Source of the DNA: Candidatus Kaiserbacteria bacterium
Lineage (GTDB): Bacteria > Patescibacteriota > Minisyncoccia > Phycocordibacterales > UBA12088
Direction of reading: 5' to 3'
Length of the DNA stretch: 6,115 nt
Assembly (NCBI GenBank): GCA_003561715.1
Contig: PWVU01000007.1
Span: forward strand, 1 to 6,115
The position numbers and the translations under genes are program-made. Shown piece after piece: positions 4,718 through 6,115 of this stretch. The notes below the pieces were generated by a model, which was given only the letters and a program-made list of their open reading frames with translations, did not search any database and had not been told where the DNA came from. Each line of letters opens with the position of its first letter. Within the stretch, counting starts at the first letter, position 1.

Positions 4718-6109
4718 ATGGAAACAACCGCAACACAACAAGGAGTAGTCAAACAAGTGATCGGACCGGTCGTCGACGTCTATTTTGAAGATGGCGTGCC
4801 TCCCCTCCAGAGTGCGTTGATCGCACACCGAGGTGAGAACGACACGGTACTGCTTGAAGTAGCCCAGCACTTGGGACTCAATCGTGTGCGTGCTATTGCC
4901 ATGCAGAACACCGACGGTCTGACACGCGACGCGAAGGTGGACGACACCGGCGCACCCATTTCTGTGCCGGTAGGGGAGAAAGCACTGGGTCGACTCTTCA
5001 ACACCCTCGGGGAAACTATCGACGGCAAGGATGCGCTAACTGACACTCCGAAATGGTCGATCCATCGTCACGCTCCTCCATTCACCGAGCAAAAGACCAA
5101 AGCCGAGGTATTCGAGACAGGCATCAAGGCGATAGACCTGATGACCCCCTTTATCAAAGGCGGTAAGGTCGGACTCTTCGGTGGCGCGGGCGTTGGTAAG
5201 ACCGTGCTTATTCAGGAACTTATCCGCAATGTTGCCAGCGAGCACGGTGGCTATTCGGTCTTTGCCGGAGTGGGTGAACGGGTACGCGAAGGGAACGATC
5301 TCTATCACGAGATGAAAGACTCCGGCGTACTCGACAAGACCGTACTCACGTTCGGCCAAATGAATGAGGTACCGGGTGCGCGAGCGCGTGTCGGGTTGTC
5401 AGGACTTACCGCCGCTGAGTACTTCCGCGACGAAATGGGCAAAGACGTACTCTTCTTTATGGACAACGTGTTCCGATTCACGCAGGCGGGGCAGGAGGTA
5501 TCGTCTCTGCTTGGACGTGTGCCAAGCGCCGTGGGGTACCAGCCAACACTTGCCGAAGAAATGGGTCAGCTCCAAGAGCGTATCGCTTCAACCACCAAAG
5601 GTTCGATCACCTCGGTGCAGGCGGTATATGTACCGGCGGACGATCTTACCGACCCCGCACCGGCTACTACTTTTACCCATCTCGACTCGACGGTGGTACT
5701 TTCGCGCGCACTTGCGTCGCTTGGTATCTATCCCGCGATCGACCCACTTGCCTCAGGCTCGACTGCGCTGGAGCCTGACGTGGTAGGCGAGGAGCACTAC
5801 AAGGTTGCAAACGATACCAAGCAGGTACTTCAGCGCTACAAAGATCTCCAAGATATTATTGCGATCCTCGGTATGGATGAACTTTCAGACGAGGACAAAT
5901 CGCTTGTGTACCGCGCGCGCAAGATCCAGCGCTACCTCTCACAGCCGTTCTTTGTGGGCGAAGCGTTCACCGGCATTAAAGGGCAATATGTGCCGCTTGC
6001 CGAGACCGTCCGCGGCTTCAAGGAGATCCTCGAAGGCAAACACGATGATAAGAATGAGCAGGACTTCTATATGAAGGGAAGTATTGATGAAGTTGGGAAG
6101 AGTGTCTAG
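4718..6109 (+). CDS. atpD: F1Fo ATP synthase subunit beta (catalytic)
   Basis: Beta carries the catalytic sites that make or hydrolyse ATP. From the ATG at 4718 it has 463 residues. A TTG at 4712 would add only Met-Ser and is less likely. An N-terminal barrel (VVKQVIGPVVDVYF) leads to P-loop GGAGVGKT (155-162), catalytic GERVREGND with Glu187 and Arg188, NEVPGARARVGL with the conserved arginines 222 and 224, and Walker B FFMDN with Asp249. Adenine-pocket Tyr338 (GIYPAIDP) and SQPFFVGEAFTG follow. The gamma-contacting DELSEED motif reads DELSDED (387-393), a conservative change. The usual DSTSR-type segment after GIYPAIDP reads ASGSTALEP, losing its arginine. No Shine-Dalgarno sequence precedes the start. 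The gene is complete and its stop lies six bases before the window end; atpC should follow. Identification is certain. Confidence 0.98.
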   Translation: METTATQQGVVKQVIGPVVDVYFEDGVPPLQSALIAHRGENDTVLLEVAQHLGLNRVRAIAMQNTDGLTRDAKVDDTGAPISVPVGEKALGRLFNTLGETIDGKDALTDTPKWSIHRHAPPFTEQKTKAEVFETGIKAIDLMTPFIKGGKVGLFGGAGVGKTVLIQELIRNVASEHGGYSVFAGVGERVREGNDLYHEMKDSGVLDKTVLTFGQMNEVPGARARVGLSGLTAAEYFRDEMGKDVLFFMDNVFRFTQAGQEVSSLLGRVPSAVGYQPTLAEEMGQLQERIASTTKGSITSVQAVYVPADDLTDPAPATTFTHLDSTVVLSRALASLGIYPAIDPLASGSTALEPDVVGEEHYKVANDTKQVLQRYKDLQDIIAILGMDELSDEDKSLVYRARKIQRYLSQPFFVGEAFTGIKGQYVPLAETVRGFKEILEGKHDDKNEQDFYMKGSIDEVGKSV

Positions 6110-6115
6110 GCGTCA

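Noticed and set aside
5364..5786. 140-residue + strand frame inside atpD
   Set aside because: It is out of frame with the beta P-loop to C-terminal region, rich in Arg and Ser without domain features; a shadow frame.
1..6115. CRISPR array, tRNA/rRNA gene, insertion sequence or defence system
   Set aside because: I saw no regularly spaced repeats, tRNA- or rRNA-like stretches, transposase motifs or terminal inverted repeats; nearly all bases are accounted for by atp genes and short spacers.

Overview
The window holds most of a bacterial F1Fo ATP synthase (atp) operon, read entirely on the + strand. The order is atpB (5' end cut off), atpE, atpF, atpH, atpA, atpG, atpD, which is the classical B-E-F-H-A-G-D order. 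The last stop codon lies 6 bases before the window ends, so atpC (epsilon) is expected just downstream but is not visible. No gene on the - strand is convincing.

Layout. Positions 2-691 encode the a subunit, lacking only its extreme N-terminus. An 86-bp spacer with a strong hairpin leads to atpE (778-1038). A second structured spacer of 85 bp, with nested inverted repeats and a run of CCTAA-type heptads, leads to atpF (1124-1576). atpF, atpH (1588-1980) and atpA (1988-3556) are tightly packed, with gaps of 11 and 7 bp. A 190-bp spacer (3557-3746) follows; it contains two possible hairpins and an unrecognised 54-codon reading frame. Then come atpG (3747-4673) and, after 44 bp, atpD (4718-6109).

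Function. Subunits a and c form the proton path and rotor ring. Subunits b and delta form the peripheral stalk. Gamma is the central shaft, and alpha and beta form the catalytic hexamer. The main active-site residues are in place: the a-subunit arginine, the c-subunit carboxylate, the P-loops of alpha and beta, the alpha arginine finger and the beta catalytic Glu/Arg. The enzyme therefore looks functional. The c subunit lacks the sodium ligands known from Na+-coupled rings, which points to proton coupling.

Organism. The set suggests a Patescibacteria/CPR (Parcubacteria-like) bacterium. This is an inference from a very short delta subunit, a clipped b subunit, the absence of a Shine-Dalgarno sequence before all six visible starts, and repetitive CCTAA-type spacer DNA. 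No rRNA or other taxonomic marker is present, so the assignment is moderate at best.

No new system is evident. What deserves a second look is the set of lineage-type departures from the textbook enzyme: the reduced delta/b contact, a Lys/Glu pair in subunit a, Phe in the alpha P-loop, insertions in alpha and gamma, a substituted loop in beta, and structured spacers around atpE and before atpG.
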